The position numbers were made by a program, and so were the translations under genes. The notes beneath the pieces are model-generated. The model was not told where the DNA came from. It saw only the letters and a list, made by a program, of their open reading frames with translations, and searched no databases. Below, piece by piece: positions 45,914 through 54,209 of a stretch of 64,000 nucleotides of DNA. Positions within the stretch are counted from its first letter, which is position 1, and each line of letters opens with the position of its first letter. Origin of the DNA: Labedella endophytica (lineage in GTDB: Bacteria; Actinomycetota; Actinomycetes; Actinomycetales; Microbacteriaceae); contig NZ_RZGZ01000002.1 in the NCBI RefSeq assembly GCF_003990045.1, positions 1,240,001-1,304,000 on the forward strand, written 5' to 3'.

Positions 45914-46842
45914 TTCGTGGCCTTTCCGTCACGGAGACGCGGATTGCTCACGGCGTCCACTCCGAAGTTGATGAGCGTGAGGCTGAGCGCGAGGAGCGCG
46001 ATACAGAGACCGGGGGCGAACAGCAGCGCCCACTGGCCGGTGAGGAGGGCGTTCGAGTTCTGCGCCCAGTAGAGCATCGTGCCCCAGCTGACGATGCTCG
46101 AGTCGCCGAGTCCGAGGAACTCGAGGCCGGCCTCCGCGAGGATCGCGGCCGTCGCGGCTCCGAAGAGGCTGCCCACGATGAGCGAGGTCATGTTCGGCAG
46201 GATCTCGCGGAAGACGATGCGCGGGGCGCGCTCCCCGGAGAACTGCGCGGCCGTCACGAAGTCGCGACCGCGCAGGGACTGCGTCTGGCTGCGGAGCACG
46301 CGGGCACCCCACGCCCAACCGGTCACGACGATGACCGCGATGATCATCAGGATGCCGCCGTTCTGCAGGTATGCGGCGATCACGATCATGAGCGGCAGGC
46401 CGGGGATCACGAGGAAGAGGTTGACGATGAAGCCGACCACCTCGCTCGCGAAGCCCTTGAGGTAACCCCAGCTGAGGCCGATCGCGACGGCGATGAGTGT
46501 CGAGAGCACGCCGGCCGCGAGGCCCACCAGGATCGAGATCCGCGCACCGAAGATGAGCTGGCTGAGCACGTCCTCTCCGGCCGCGGTCGTGCCGAGCCAG
46601 TGCGCACCCGTCGCGTCGAGGTTGCGGTCGAAGGACGTGTCCTTCGGGTCGTAGGGGGCGAGGAGCGGGGCGAAGATCGCAACGAGCACGAAGAGCCCGA
46701 GGATCACGATGCCGACACGGGCCTTGCCGTTCGACCAGACCACGCCGAGCGTGCGGCTGAACGAGCGCCAGCGGCTGGTCGCCGCGACGGCTCCGTCCGC
46801 TGCACCGTCCGTGGGGATTCTGACATTCTGCGTTGACGTCAT
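45910..46842 (-). CDS. Opp/Dpp-type ABC transporter permease C
   Basis: 310 residues from ATG 46842, overlapping the DppB-like stop. OppC-type: N-terminal IVILGLFVLVAIFAPLLAPY, HWLGTTAAGEDVLSQLIFGA, and the EAA loop QFSGERAPRIVFREILPNM. Six hydrophobic helices. Pairs with the upstream permease. Confidence 0.92.
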   Translation of the reverse strand: MTSTQNVRIPTDGAADGAVAATSRWRSFSRTLGVVWSNGKARVGIVILGLFVLVAIFAPLLAPYDPKDTSFDRNLDATGAHWLGTTAAGEDVLSQLIFGARISILVGLAAGVLSTLIAVAIGLSWGYLKGFASEVVGFIVNLFLVIPGLPLMIVIAAYLQNGGILMIIAVIVVTGWAWGARVLRSQTQSLRGRDFVTAAQFSGERAPRIVFREILPNMTSLIVGSLFGAATAAILAEAGLEFLGLGDSSIVSWGTMLYWAQNSNALLTGQWALLFAPGLCIALLALSLTLINFGVDAVSNPRLRDGKATK

Positions 46843-47819
46843 CGGCGGGTCCTTGGGTCGAGTACGCCGTACAGGATGTCGACGAGGAAGTTGGCGATGA
46901 GCACACTCACGGTGATCATCAGGAAGAGGGCCTGCATGAGCGGGTAGTCCTGTCCGATGACCGCGTTGAACAGGAGGTAGCCGATGCCCGGGTAGCCGAA
47001 CACCTGCTCCACGAGGATCGAGCCGCCGACCACGCCACCGAGCGCGAGCCCGAATCCGGTGAGGTTCGGGAGGATCGCGTTCCGGGCCGCGTAGCGGATG
47101 GCCACGGTGCCGCCGCGGAGGCCGTTCGCCTCCGCGAAGGTGACGTAGTCGTCGCCGAGCGTGTTGATCATCGCGTTGCGCATGCCGATGATCCAACCGC
47201 CGAGGCTCGTCAGGAGGATCGTGAGGGCAGGCAACGCCGCGTGGAGGAGCGCGTCGCCGAGGAAGGCGAACGAGAACGCCGGGGTCGTCGTGGCCGAGTA
47301 GGCGCCCGTCGTGGGGAACCAGTGCAACACGTAACCCAGGAAGAAGAGCAGGAGCAGCGCGGTCCAGAAATACGGGAACGTGCTCATGAAGCTGCCGCTG
47401 AGCGTCGGGAGCGAATCGAGCCAGGTTCCACGCTTCCAGGCCGCGGCCACACCGATGAGCGTGCCGAGCACGAACGCGAGGATCGTCACGATGCCCACGA
47501 GGATGAGCGTGTAGGGAAGTGCCGTGCTGACCATGCTCGACACGGTCTGCGGGTAGAACGTGTACGAGACGCCGAAGTCGAGCGTGACGACCTGGCGGAG
47601 GTAGGACGCGTACTGCTCCCACAGGCTGCCGTCGGGCACACCGAGCTGGGCCTCGATCGCGGCGCGCGTGGCCTCGGTGACGGGACCGTTCTGCGCGAGC
47701 TTCGCGATCGCGGCGTCCGCCGGGGAACCGGGCATGAGCCGCGGGAGGAAGAAGTTGAGCGTCACGGCCGCCCAGAGCGTGAGGACGAAGAGACCGAGCT
47801 TTCCTGCGATGTATTTCAC
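46839..47819 (-). CDS. Opp/Dpp-type ABC transporter permease B
   Basis: 326 residues from GTG 47819, overlapping the binding-protein stop (GTGA). OppB-type: LTLNFFLPRLMPGSPADA-like N-terminus (VTLNFFLPRLMPGSPADA), DFGVSYTFYPQTV, EAA loop ANGLRGGTVAIRYAARNAI, VEQVFGYPGIGYLLFNAV. Six hydrophobic helices. Confidence 0.92.
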   Translation of the reverse strand: MKYIAGKLGLFVLTLWAAVTLNFFLPRLMPGSPADAAIAKLAQNGPVTEATRAAIEAQLGVPDGSLWEQYASYLRQVVTLDFGVSYTFYPQTVSSMVSTALPYTLILVGIVTILAFVLGTLIGVAAAWKRGTWLDSLPTLSGSFMSTFPYFWTALLLLFFLGYVLHWFPTTGAYSATTTPAFSFAFLGDALLHAALPALTILLTSLGGWIIGMRNAMINTLGDDYVTFAEANGLRGGTVAIRYAARNAILPNLTGFGLALGGVVGGSILVEQVFGYPGIGYLLFNAVIGQDYPLMQALFLMITVSVLIANFLVDILYGVLDPRTRR

Positions 47820-49522
47820 TGGTCGTCCTCCTTCACGAGCTTCAGCCGCGTGAAGATCAGCAGCGGCGCCGAGTCGTAGTTCTGCGGTGCCATGTAGGGG
47901 TCCTCTGCGCTCGGCCATCCGGTGAACTTGCGATCGCTGAACAGGCCCCACGATCCGCCGTAGTAGAGGCCGATCACGGGCAGGTCGTCGTAGACGATGT
48001 TCTGCAGCTGCTGGCTGAGCTCGACCTGGCGGTCGGGGTCGGGAGTGGCCTTCAGCTCGGCGAGGATCTCGTCGGCCTCCGGGTTCTGGTAGCGCTCGAA
48101 GTTGTTCTGGGTGGCCTCGCCGACGGGCACGTAGAACTCGCTCGACAAGAGGCTGTTGAAGGCCTGGTAGGCGTAACCGCCGCCCATCCCGCCGATCGCG
48201 ACCTCGAAGTCGCCGTTGCTGATGGCCTGCTGGTAGCCCGCGGGCTGCGGCAGGCTGAGGCTCACGTCGATGCCGATCTGCCCGAGCTGACGCTGCACCT
48301 CCTGCGCGGCCCTCGTCCAGTCGGAGTAGCCGTTCGCCGTGGTGAGTGCGAAGGAGAACTGCTGCCCGTCCGGTCCGACGAGCTGGTCGCCCTGGAGCGT
48401 GTATCCCGCCTTCTCGAACTCCGCGAGAGCGGCGTCCGTGTCCTGCTCGATCATGCCCTGGTTCGGGATCGACGGGTCGAGCTGGTCTTCCTGGTTGGGC
48501 AGGATGAGTCCCGTCTGACCGGCGGGCTCCATGTAGCCCTCCGTCGCCGACTCGGCGATCGAGCCGCGTTCGAGGGCGAGGGCGATGCCGCGCCGCACGT
48601 TCACGTCGTCGAACGGGGCGACCTCGTTGTTCGGCATGAGGCCGATGATGCCGACGGGCGGGAACCAGAACTCGTTCTCGTCGCTCGCGGCACCCCACGT
48701 CCCCTCGACGTCCGAGATGAAGGAGTACGCCCAGTCGTAACCGCGTGTGACGGTGTCGAGCTGGGTGTTCGTGGCGGGGAGGATGAGGTGCTCGATCTCG
48801 ATCGAGTCGGCCTGCCAGTAGTCCTCGTTCTTGTCCATCGAGTACTGCTGCTGGTTGTAGTTGCCGAGGGTGAACGGACCGGACCCGATCGGGTCCTCGT
48901 TGCGCCACGTGCTCGGGTCGTCGACGTCCGCCCAGATGTGCTCGGGGACGATGTACGTGGCGCCGATGATCGTGAGGGCGGGCACGTCGTCCGTGAGGAG
49001 CTCGAACGTGACGGTGTCACCGTCCACCTCGACGCTCTCGATGTGCTGCCACGCGCCCTTGATGTCGATCGCCGGATACTCCTTGAGCATCTCGAACGTG
49101 AAGGCGACGTCGTCGGCCGTGAGGGGCTCACCGTCGCTCCACTCGACACCGTCGCGGATCGTCATCTGGATCGTGTCGGCGTCCGGCAGGCTCCACTCGG
49201 TCGCGAGCCAGGGCGTCTGCGCGTTGTCGAGCGGGTTGATCATGATGAGCGGCTCGTACATCCACCGCGACGCGGTTCGCGTGTTGGTGAGGTACGGGTT
49301 GAAGTTGCGGTCGAAGAGCGGGTTGCCGCGGTCCGCGTTGATCAGCATCGTGTCGTCGGGGATCGTGGGATCCGGCTGCGACGTGACCTGGATGCTGCAC
49401 CCCGTGGCGACGAGCACGGCCGCAGCGCCGACGGCGACCGCGGCGAGGGCTCGGCGGCGCAGGGAGCGGCGGGAACGTGGCTGCGATCCGGGTGGTCGAG
49501 CGGTGGGGGAGGTGAATGACAC
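47816..49522 (-). CDS. Family 5 extracellular solute-binding lipoprotein
   Basis: 568 residues from GTG 49522 (GAGGA 9 bases upstream). Twin-Arg-like basic start (SRRSLRRRALAAVAVG) and lipobox VATGC at about 38-42. SBP_bac_5 motifs: IRDGVEWSDGEPLTADDVAF, IGSGPFTLGNYN, DVNVRRGIALALER. In actinobacteria and Thermotoga, relatives bind cello- or beta-oligosaccharides as well as peptides; the GH1 gene and LacI regulator point to beta-glucosides. First gene of the operon. Confidence 0.92.
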   Translation of the reverse strand: MSFTSPTARPPGSQPRSRRSLRRRALAAVAVGAAAVLVATGCSIQVTSQPDPTIPDDTMLINADRGNPLFDRNFNPYLTNTRTASRWMYEPLIMINPLDNAQTPWLATEWSLPDADTIQMTIRDGVEWSDGEPLTADDVAFTFEMLKEYPAIDIKGAWQHIESVEVDGDTVTFELLTDDVPALTIIGATYIVPEHIWADVDDPSTWRNEDPIGSGPFTLGNYNQQQYSMDKNEDYWQADSIEIEHLILPATNTQLDTVTRGYDWAYSFISDVEGTWGAASDENEFWFPPVGIIGLMPNNEVAPFDDVNVRRGIALALERGSIAESATEGYMEPAGQTGLILPNQEDQLDPSIPNQGMIEQDTDAALAEFEKAGYTLQGDQLVGPDGQQFSFALTTANGYSDWTRAAQEVQRQLGQIGIDVSLSLPQPAGYQQAISNGDFEVAIGGMGGGYAYQAFNSLLSSEFYVPVGEATQNNFERYQNPEADEILAELKATPDPDRQVELSQQLQNIVYDDLPVIGLYYGGSWGLFSDRKFTGWPSAEDPYMAPQNYDSAPLLIFTRLKLVKEDDQ

Positions 49523-49610
49523 GGTGTCGAATCCTCATGTCGTCGTCGTCACGAGGCAGTCCGAGGGCTGCGCTGCGCCGGACGGGGGTTCCGTCCGTGG
49601 ATGCCCCAAC

Positions 49611-49624
49611 TGTATGCGCATACA
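49611..49624. promoter_or_regulatory. LacI-type operator
   Basis: TGTATGCGCATACA, a perfect 14-base palindrome with central GCGC, 88 bases before the binding-protein start. The LacI-family gene ends about 215 bases away. Size and symmetry fit a LacI-family half-site pair. Confidence 0.7.
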
Positions 49625-49656
49625 TCCTTCCCTCGCAACCCTCCCCCTCCCCAGGA

Positions 49657-49720
49657 GGCTACTCCCGAGCGAGGGCGCCACTTAGAGCTGGCGCCCTCGC
49701 TGGCGAACTGGCGCCCTCGG
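49657..49720. repeat. GGCGCC-type dispersed hairpin, copy 3 (inverted)
   Basis: GGCTACTCCCGAG then CGAGGGCGCCA at 49657-49680, loop CTTAGAGC, TGGCGCCCTCGCT, and a second right arm TGGCGCCCTCG at 49709-49719. It is in the opposite orientation to copies 1 and 2. It is part of the 316-base gene-free gap 49523-49838. Confidence 0.75.
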
Positions 49721-49780
49721 AGCGATCGCCACTCCGTCCACGTCACCCCGCCGAGAACATCAGCTCGTCGAGCCGCCGAT

Positions 49781-49846
49781 GCGAGGGCGCCACATAGAGG
49801 CTGAGGGCGCCACGTGCACGTGGCGCCCTCGCTCGGGACTAGCCCC
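49781..49846. repeat. GGCGCC-type dispersed hairpin, copy 4
   Basis: Contains a perfect 28-base palindrome at 49803-49830 (GAGGGCGCCACGTG and its complement) preceded by another GCGAGGGCGCCA and followed by GCTCGGGACTAGCCCC. It lies just after the LacI stop (49839 is its last base, so the right flank overlaps the gene end). Confidence 0.75.
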
Positions 49847-50954
49847 TTGGGGTGGGGGGCCCTGGGGTGGTGGACTCGCGGACCAGCACCTTGACCGGGA
49901 GGCGGAGGGTGACGGGAGGCTGGGACGGGTTCGCGAGGCGCTGGGTGAGGACGTGCACGGCCGCGCGGCCGAGGTCCTCCATCGGCTGCTCGACCGTCGT
50001 GAGCCGCGGCTCGGAGTGACGGCCGGCGTCGATTCCGTCGAATCCCGCGACCAGGACCCGACGAGGCACGTCGACCCCGTGGTCGCGGAAGGCGTCGAGG
50101 ATGCCGAGAGCCATCTGGTCGTTGGCGCAGATGACCGCGTCGGGGATATGCCCGCTGGACGCGAGCGAGGACCCGATCACGCGAGCCCTCTCACGGGAGA
50201 ACTCGGCGCTGACGACGCTCAGCCCGGGGCGGTCCGCGACGGCCCGCGCCGAGAGAGCCTCGGAGAATCCGTCGAAGCGTTCGGCGTCGTCGGGCGTCGA
50301 CGCGACACCGCGCACGTAGAGCACCCCGTCGATCTCGCGCGTGTCGAAGACGTGGTCGGCGAGCGCCCGCATGCCGGCACGGTTGTCGACGCTCACGTGA
50401 TCGAACTCGTCGTCGCGGCGCGGACCGGCGATGAGCACCACGGGGATGCGGCGCGCGATGTGTTCGAGCATCTCGTCGGGCACGCTGCCGGCGAGCACGG
50501 CGAGCCCGTCCACCCGCCCGGCGATGTCGGACACGATCGACAGGGAGTCCTCGCCACGGCCGACGCCGACGAGGAGGACGAGACCGTTCCGCCACGCCTC
50601 GATCTCGGCGCCCCGCAGCACCTCGTCGAAGTAGAGGAGATCGGACCCGGTCGCGTCCTCCGCCGGCGGATCGGCGACGACCGGAACGGCCCCGCTGCGG
50701 TCGGGCACGAAGGCCGTCGTCTCGCGCATCGCGTCGAAGTCCGGGAAGAAGAGACCGACCACGCCGGTGCGGCGGGCGGCGAGACCGCGCGCACTCGCGC
50801 TCGGCACGTAACCGAGCGCCTTCACGGAGGCGAGGACGCGCTCGCGCGTGGAGTCGCGGACATCGCCCGGGCGCCGGAGGACCCGCGAGACGGTGGCGAT
50901 CGAGACGCCCGCGTGCTCGGCGACGTCGTACACCGTGGTCGCCTTCGCGCCCAT
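49839..50954 (-). CDS. LacI-family transcriptional regulator of the beta-glucoside locus
   Basis: 371 residues from ATG 50954 (GGTGGGGG upstream; ATG 50972 is in frame). HTH and hinge: TVYDVAEHAGVSIATVSRVL and GYVPSASARGLAARRTGVVG. The periplasmic-binding-like domain ends VLVAGFDGIDAG and LTTVEQPMEDLGRAAV. There is an unusual insert (about residues 80-105, AVPVVADPPAEDATGS) before the ligand domain. Likely represses the importer operon through the palindrome at 49611. TAGGAT at 50994-50999 (reading leftward) is its -10 box. Confidence 0.9.
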   Translation of the reverse strand: MGAKATTVYDVAEHAGVSIATVSRVLRRPGDVRDSTRERVLASVKALGYVPSASARGLAARRTGVVGLFFPDFDAMRETTAFVPDRSGAVPVVADPPAEDATGSDLLYFDEVLRGAEIEAWRNGLVLLVGVGRGEDSLSIVSDIAGRVDGLAVLAGSVPDEMLEHIARRIPVVLIAGPRRDDEFDHVSVDNRAGMRALADHVFDTREIDGVLYVRGVASTPDDAERFDGFSEALSARAVADRPGLSVVSAEFSRERARVIGSSLASSGHIPDAVICANDQMALGILDAFRDHGVDVPRRVLVAGFDGIDAGRHSEPRLTTVEQPMEDLGRAAVHVLTQRLANPSQPPVTLRLPVKVLVRESTTPGPPTPRG

Positions 50955-51021
50955 GCCCCCACCCCCGATCATCGCCCCGCCGTCGTCCGCATCATCCTAA
51001 GCTCCCCCTCCACCCGCCTCT

Positions 51022-51081
51022 CCCCCCTGAAAACTTCGTATGTGCTCGAGTTTTCAACCACATACGAAGTTTTTAGGGGGG
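51022..51081. repeat. CCCCTGAAAAC hairpin family, copy 3
   Basis: Left arm begins CCCCCCTGAAAAC then TTCGTATGTG (51022-51044); loop CTCGAGTTTTCAAC; right arm CACATACGAA then GTTTTTAGGGGGG (51059-51081). It directly precedes the end of crtEb (51082) on the minus strand, i.e. the 3' end of the carotenoid operon. Confidence 0.88.
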
Positions 51082-51948
51082 TCAGAGGGTGAGGAAGGCG
51101 TACCAGATGAGGAGCATGGTGACGAGGAAGCCCGCCACGAAGTTGAGCCAGAGGAAGCGCTTCCACCCGCGGTTCGCGGACTCGGCCGTCTCGTCCGTCA
51201 CGTTCCAGAACGGGACGACGTTGAGGATGTACGGCAGCACGGCGATCGCGGCGAGCGGGCCCGGCCAGTCCGTGCCGAACAGGAACAGCGCAGCGGCGAC
51301 GTAGGCGACGAGCGCGATGCGCGTCGTCGCGCGCGCACCGAGCACGGTCCCCACCGAGGCGATCCCGCCGGCGCGGTCCGCGATGACGTCCTGCACCGCA
51401 CCGAACGCGTGGCTCGCGATGCCCCACAGGAAGTAGGCCACGAGCAGCAGCACGAGCGCGGGGGTGACGACGGCGCCGGCGAGGACGAGCCCGTAGACGG
51501 CGGGGCTCACGAAGTGCGTGCTCGACGTGATCGAATCGAGGAACGGCACCTCCTTGAACCGCAGCCCCTTGGCGCTGTACGCGACGACCGCGAAGAGGCT
51601 CACCGCGAGCACGGCCCACGACGCGGGCGACCCGAGCAGGACGAGCACGACGATGAACGGGATGTTCGTCACGAGCACCGCGACGATCGTCGTGCGGTGC
51701 AGCGATCGATCGAGCACGGCCCCCTCGACGCCGCCCTTCCGCGGATTACGGAGGTCGGACTCGTAGTCGAACACGTCGTTGATGCCGTACATCGCGAGGT
51801 TGTACGGGATCAGGAAGTAGATCGTGCCGATCCAGAACGCGAGGTCGAGTTCTCGTGTCGACAGGTAGTAGGCCGCCGCGAACGGGTACGCGGTGTTGAC
51901 CCACGACAGGGGTCGCGAGGAGAGCAGGAGCTGTTCAAGCGTGCGCAC
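51082..51948 (-). CDS. crtEb: Lycopene elongase (UbiA-type prenyltransferase) CrtEb
   Basis: 288 residues from GTG 51948 (GGAGG 4 bases upstream), overlapping crtYf by 14 bases. UbiA motifs NDVFDYESD and DVIADRAGG (Asp-rich, Mg-binding) and about 8 hydrophobic helices. It adds two C5 units from dimethylallyl diphosphate to lycopene, giving C50 flavuxanthin-type products. Last gene of the carotenoid operon. Confidence 0.93.
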   Translation of the reverse strand: MRTLEQLLLSSRPLSWVNTAYPFAAAYYLSTRELDLAFWIGTIYFLIPYNLAMYGINDVFDYESDLRNPRKGGVEGAVLDRSLHRTTIVAVLVTNIPFIVVLVLLGSPASWAVLAVSLFAVVAYSAKGLRFKEVPFLDSITSSTHFVSPAVYGLVLAGAVVTPALVLLLVAYFLWGIASHAFGAVQDVIADRAGGIASVGTVLGARATTRIALVAYVAAALFLFGTDWPGPLAAIAVLPYILNVVPFWNVTDETAESANRGWKRFLWLNFVAGFLVTMLLIWYAFLTL

Positions 51949-52258
51949 GGGGCCTCCGTCGGGATGGTCGGAGCAGGCTCCACAGCGACGGGAGGACGAC
52001 CGCCGCGAAGACAGCGTAGGAGAAGTCCTCGATGGGTGCGATTCCGACGAAGATCCCGGACAGGTGCGTCGCGTCGTAGGCGACGAGCCCGATGCCGATC
52101 ATGATGTTGTCGAAGACCGCCGTGAGGACGAGGACGGCGACGAGCGTGAGGCCGAGGGCCCGCAGGAACCGTCGCCGGTCGGGCGCCCGCAGCACGGCGA
52201 CGACGGCGAGCACCGCAGCGGGCACGAGGAACGCGAGGTTGAGGAGCGTGTAGGTCAT
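51935..52258 (-). CDS. crtYf: C50 carotenoid cyclase subunit CrtYf-type
   Basis: 107 residues with three hydrophobic helices. Lycopene-cyclase-domain motif APIEDFSYAVFAAVVLP. Small subunit of the heterodimeric cyclase; the pair with the upstream gene closes epsilon or gamma rings on the C50 backbone. Whether the product is decaprenoxanthin, sarcinaxanthin or a relative is not decided by sequence. Confidence 0.88.
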   Translation of the reverse strand: MTYTLLNLAFLVPAAVLAVVAVLRAPDRRRFLRALGLTLVAVLVLTAVFDNIMIGIGLVAYDATHLSGIFVGIAPIEDFSYAVFAAVVLPSLWSLLRPSRRRPRAHA

Positions 52259-52611
52259 CGTCGCTCCTCCCCGCGGTCCTCGGTCGGAGACGACCTACCC
52301 ACCGACGGGCCGAGACGCATCGCCGCCCCGAAGACGTTCATCGAGAGGTAGCAGAGGAGCGTCAGGAAGAAGACCTCCTCGATCGGCAGTTCGGGCGCGA
52401 TCAGGAGCCCCGTCATGAACGGGGTCTGGCCGCGGAAGAAGATCCCGAGCCCGATGCCGAGCAGGTCCCACACGAGGAAGAGGACCACTCCAGACGCGAG
52501 CACGATCGTCGCGCGTCGCGGGTCGTCCCAGAAGAAGAGCCGGAAGCGCCGGTCGAGCATCACCATGCCGAAGATCGACACCGCCAAGGCCGCGAGATAG
52601 ACGACGCTCAC
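52255..52611 (-). CDS. crtYe: C50 carotenoid cyclase subunit CrtYe-type
   Basis: 118 residues from GTG 52611, overlapping crtI (GTGA). Three hydrophobic helices and the motif IAPELPIEEVFFLTLL, typical of the first cyclase subunit. Overlaps crtYf by 4 bases. The two subunits must act together. Confidence 0.88.
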   Translation of the reverse strand: MSVVYLAALAVSIFGMVMLDRRFRLFFWDDPRRATIVLASGVVLFLVWDLLGIGLGIFFRGQTPFMTGLLIAPELPIEEVFFLTLLCYLSMNVFGAAMRLGPSVGRSSPTEDRGEERR

Positions 52612-54209
52612 GACCGGCCGTCGGGCAGCGGTGCCGGAAGCGCCTCCGTCGACGTGTCGCCGTTCAGCCGCTTGACGACGAGTTCGGCGCTGATGAGGCA
52701 CATCGGCAGGCCGATGCCGGGGATCGTCGATCCGCCGGCGTAGAGGAGCCCGTCGACCTTCTTGCTCACGTTGCCCGCACGGAAGAGTGCGGACTGGGCG
52801 AGCGTATGCGCCGGACCGAGCATCGTGCCGCGCCAGGCGTTGATCGATTCGACGAAGTCGGCCGGGCCCACGTCGTGACGCACGGTGATGCGCTCGGCGA
52901 GGTCGGGGATCCCCGCCCATTCCGCGATCTGTGCGATCGCGCGGTCACCCGCCGCGCGGATCGTCTCGCTCGACCCGCCGCCGAGCGCGGGGTCGGCCGG
53001 GATGGGAACGAGCACGAAGAGGTTCTCGTGACCGTCGGGCGCGACGGTGTCCGTGGCGCTCGGCTTGCAGACGTAGAGCGATGCCGGATCGGGAATGTAC
53101 GGGTCGTCCCCGCCGATCGCGTCGAAGTTGGCGCGCCAGTCCGAGGTGAAGAAGAGGGTGTGGTGGAGCAGCTCGGGGAGCTCGCCGCGCACGCCGAGCG
53201 AGAGGAGGACCGCCCCGGGCCCGGGGGTCTTCGTGTCCCAGTAGGACTGCGGGTACGTGCGCAGCGACGGCGGAAGGAGGCGGGTCTCCGTGTGGTGCAG
53301 GTCGGCGGCGGACACGACGACCGCGGCGGGCTCGACGTGCGCGACGCCCTCGGCATCGGTCCAGTTCACGCCCGTGACGCGGGTGGACCGGCGGAAGCCA
53401 CTGCCGCGCGACTCCGTGGCGATGCGGTCGACCGTCGCTCCGGTGACGATGCGCACGCCGGCGTCGCGGGCCACCCCGGCGATCGCCTCGATCACCTGGG
53501 CGAACCCGCCGCGGGGGTAGAAGACGCCGTCCTCGAGGTCGAGGTGGCTCATGAGGTGGTACATGCTCGGTGTCGTATACGGCGAGGATCCGAGGAAGAC
53601 GGCGGGGTACCCGAGCACCTGACGGAGGCGGGTGTCGCTCACGACCGTTCCGGCCGCCGAGTCGAGGTCGGTGCCGAAGAGCTTCGCGAAGCGCGGCAGC
53701 TCGGTCACGACGTCGCGCGTCAGGAGAGGCGTGAGTGATTCGAAGGTCGTGTAGAGGAACCGGCGCTTCGCGAGCTCGTAGACCTCGCGCGCCGAATCGA
53801 GGTACCGCTCGAGTCGCGATCCCGAGCCCGGCTCGATGCTCTCGAACAGCGCCACGTTCTCCTCGCGGGTCGCCGCGATGTCGATCGGGTCGGCGTGGCC
53901 TTGCGAGTACACGCGGTAGCCGGGGTCGAGCTGGACGAGATCGAGCTGCTCGGCGGAGGAGGTACCCATGAGGCGGAAGAAGTGGTCGAACACCTCGGGC
54001 ATGAGATACCAGCTGGGGCCGAGGTCGAAGCGGAAGCCGTCACGCTCGAGCAGGCCCGCGCGCCCGCCGAGCTCGTCGTTCTTCTCGAGCAGCACCACGT
54101 CGCGTCCGCCGCGAGCGAGCAGGGCGGCCGTCGCGAGACCGGAGATCCCGCCGCCGATCACGATCGTGCGCTCGCCCGTGGCCGTCGATTCCTTCGCGTG
54201 TCTGCTCAT
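52608..54209 (-). CDS. crtI: Phytoene desaturase CrtI
   Basis: 533 residues from ATG 54209. FAD dinucleotide motif IGGGISGLATAALLARGG with EKNDELGGRAG, and the C-terminal bacterial phytoene dehydrogenase signature YAGGSTIPGIGLPMCLISAE. It introduces four double bonds into phytoene to give lycopene. Coupled to crtB by a 4-base overlap. Confidence 0.95.
   Translation of the reverse strand: MSRHAKESTATGERTIVIGGGISGLATAALLARGGRDVVLLEKNDELGGRAGLLERDGFRFDLGPSWYLMPEVFDHFFRLMGTSSAEQLDLVQLDPGYRVYSQGHADPIDIAATREENVALFESIEPGSGSRLERYLDSAREVYELAKRRFLYTTFESLTPLLTRDVVTELPRFAKLFGTDLDSAAGTVVSDTRLRQVLGYPAVFLGSSPYTTPSMYHLMSHLDLEDGVFYPRGGFAQVIEAIAGVARDAGVRIVTGATVDRIATESRGSGFRRSTRVTGVNWTDAEGVAHVEPAAVVVSAADLHHTETRLLPPSLRTYPQSYWDTKTPGPGAVLLSLGVRGELPELLHHTLFFTSDWRANFDAIGGDDPYIPDPASLYVCKPSATDTVAPDGHENLFVLVPIPADPALGGGSSETIRAAGDRAIAQIAEWAGIPDLAERITVRHDVGPADFVESINAWRGTMLGPAHTLAQSALFRAGNVSKKVDGLLYAGGSTIPGIGLPMCLISAELVVKRLNGDTSTEALPAPLPDGRS

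Noticed and set aside
5575-51081. Dispersed hairpins considered as CRISPR repeats
   Set aside because: They are separated by kilobases, are palindromic throughout, and no spacer array or cas gene is present.
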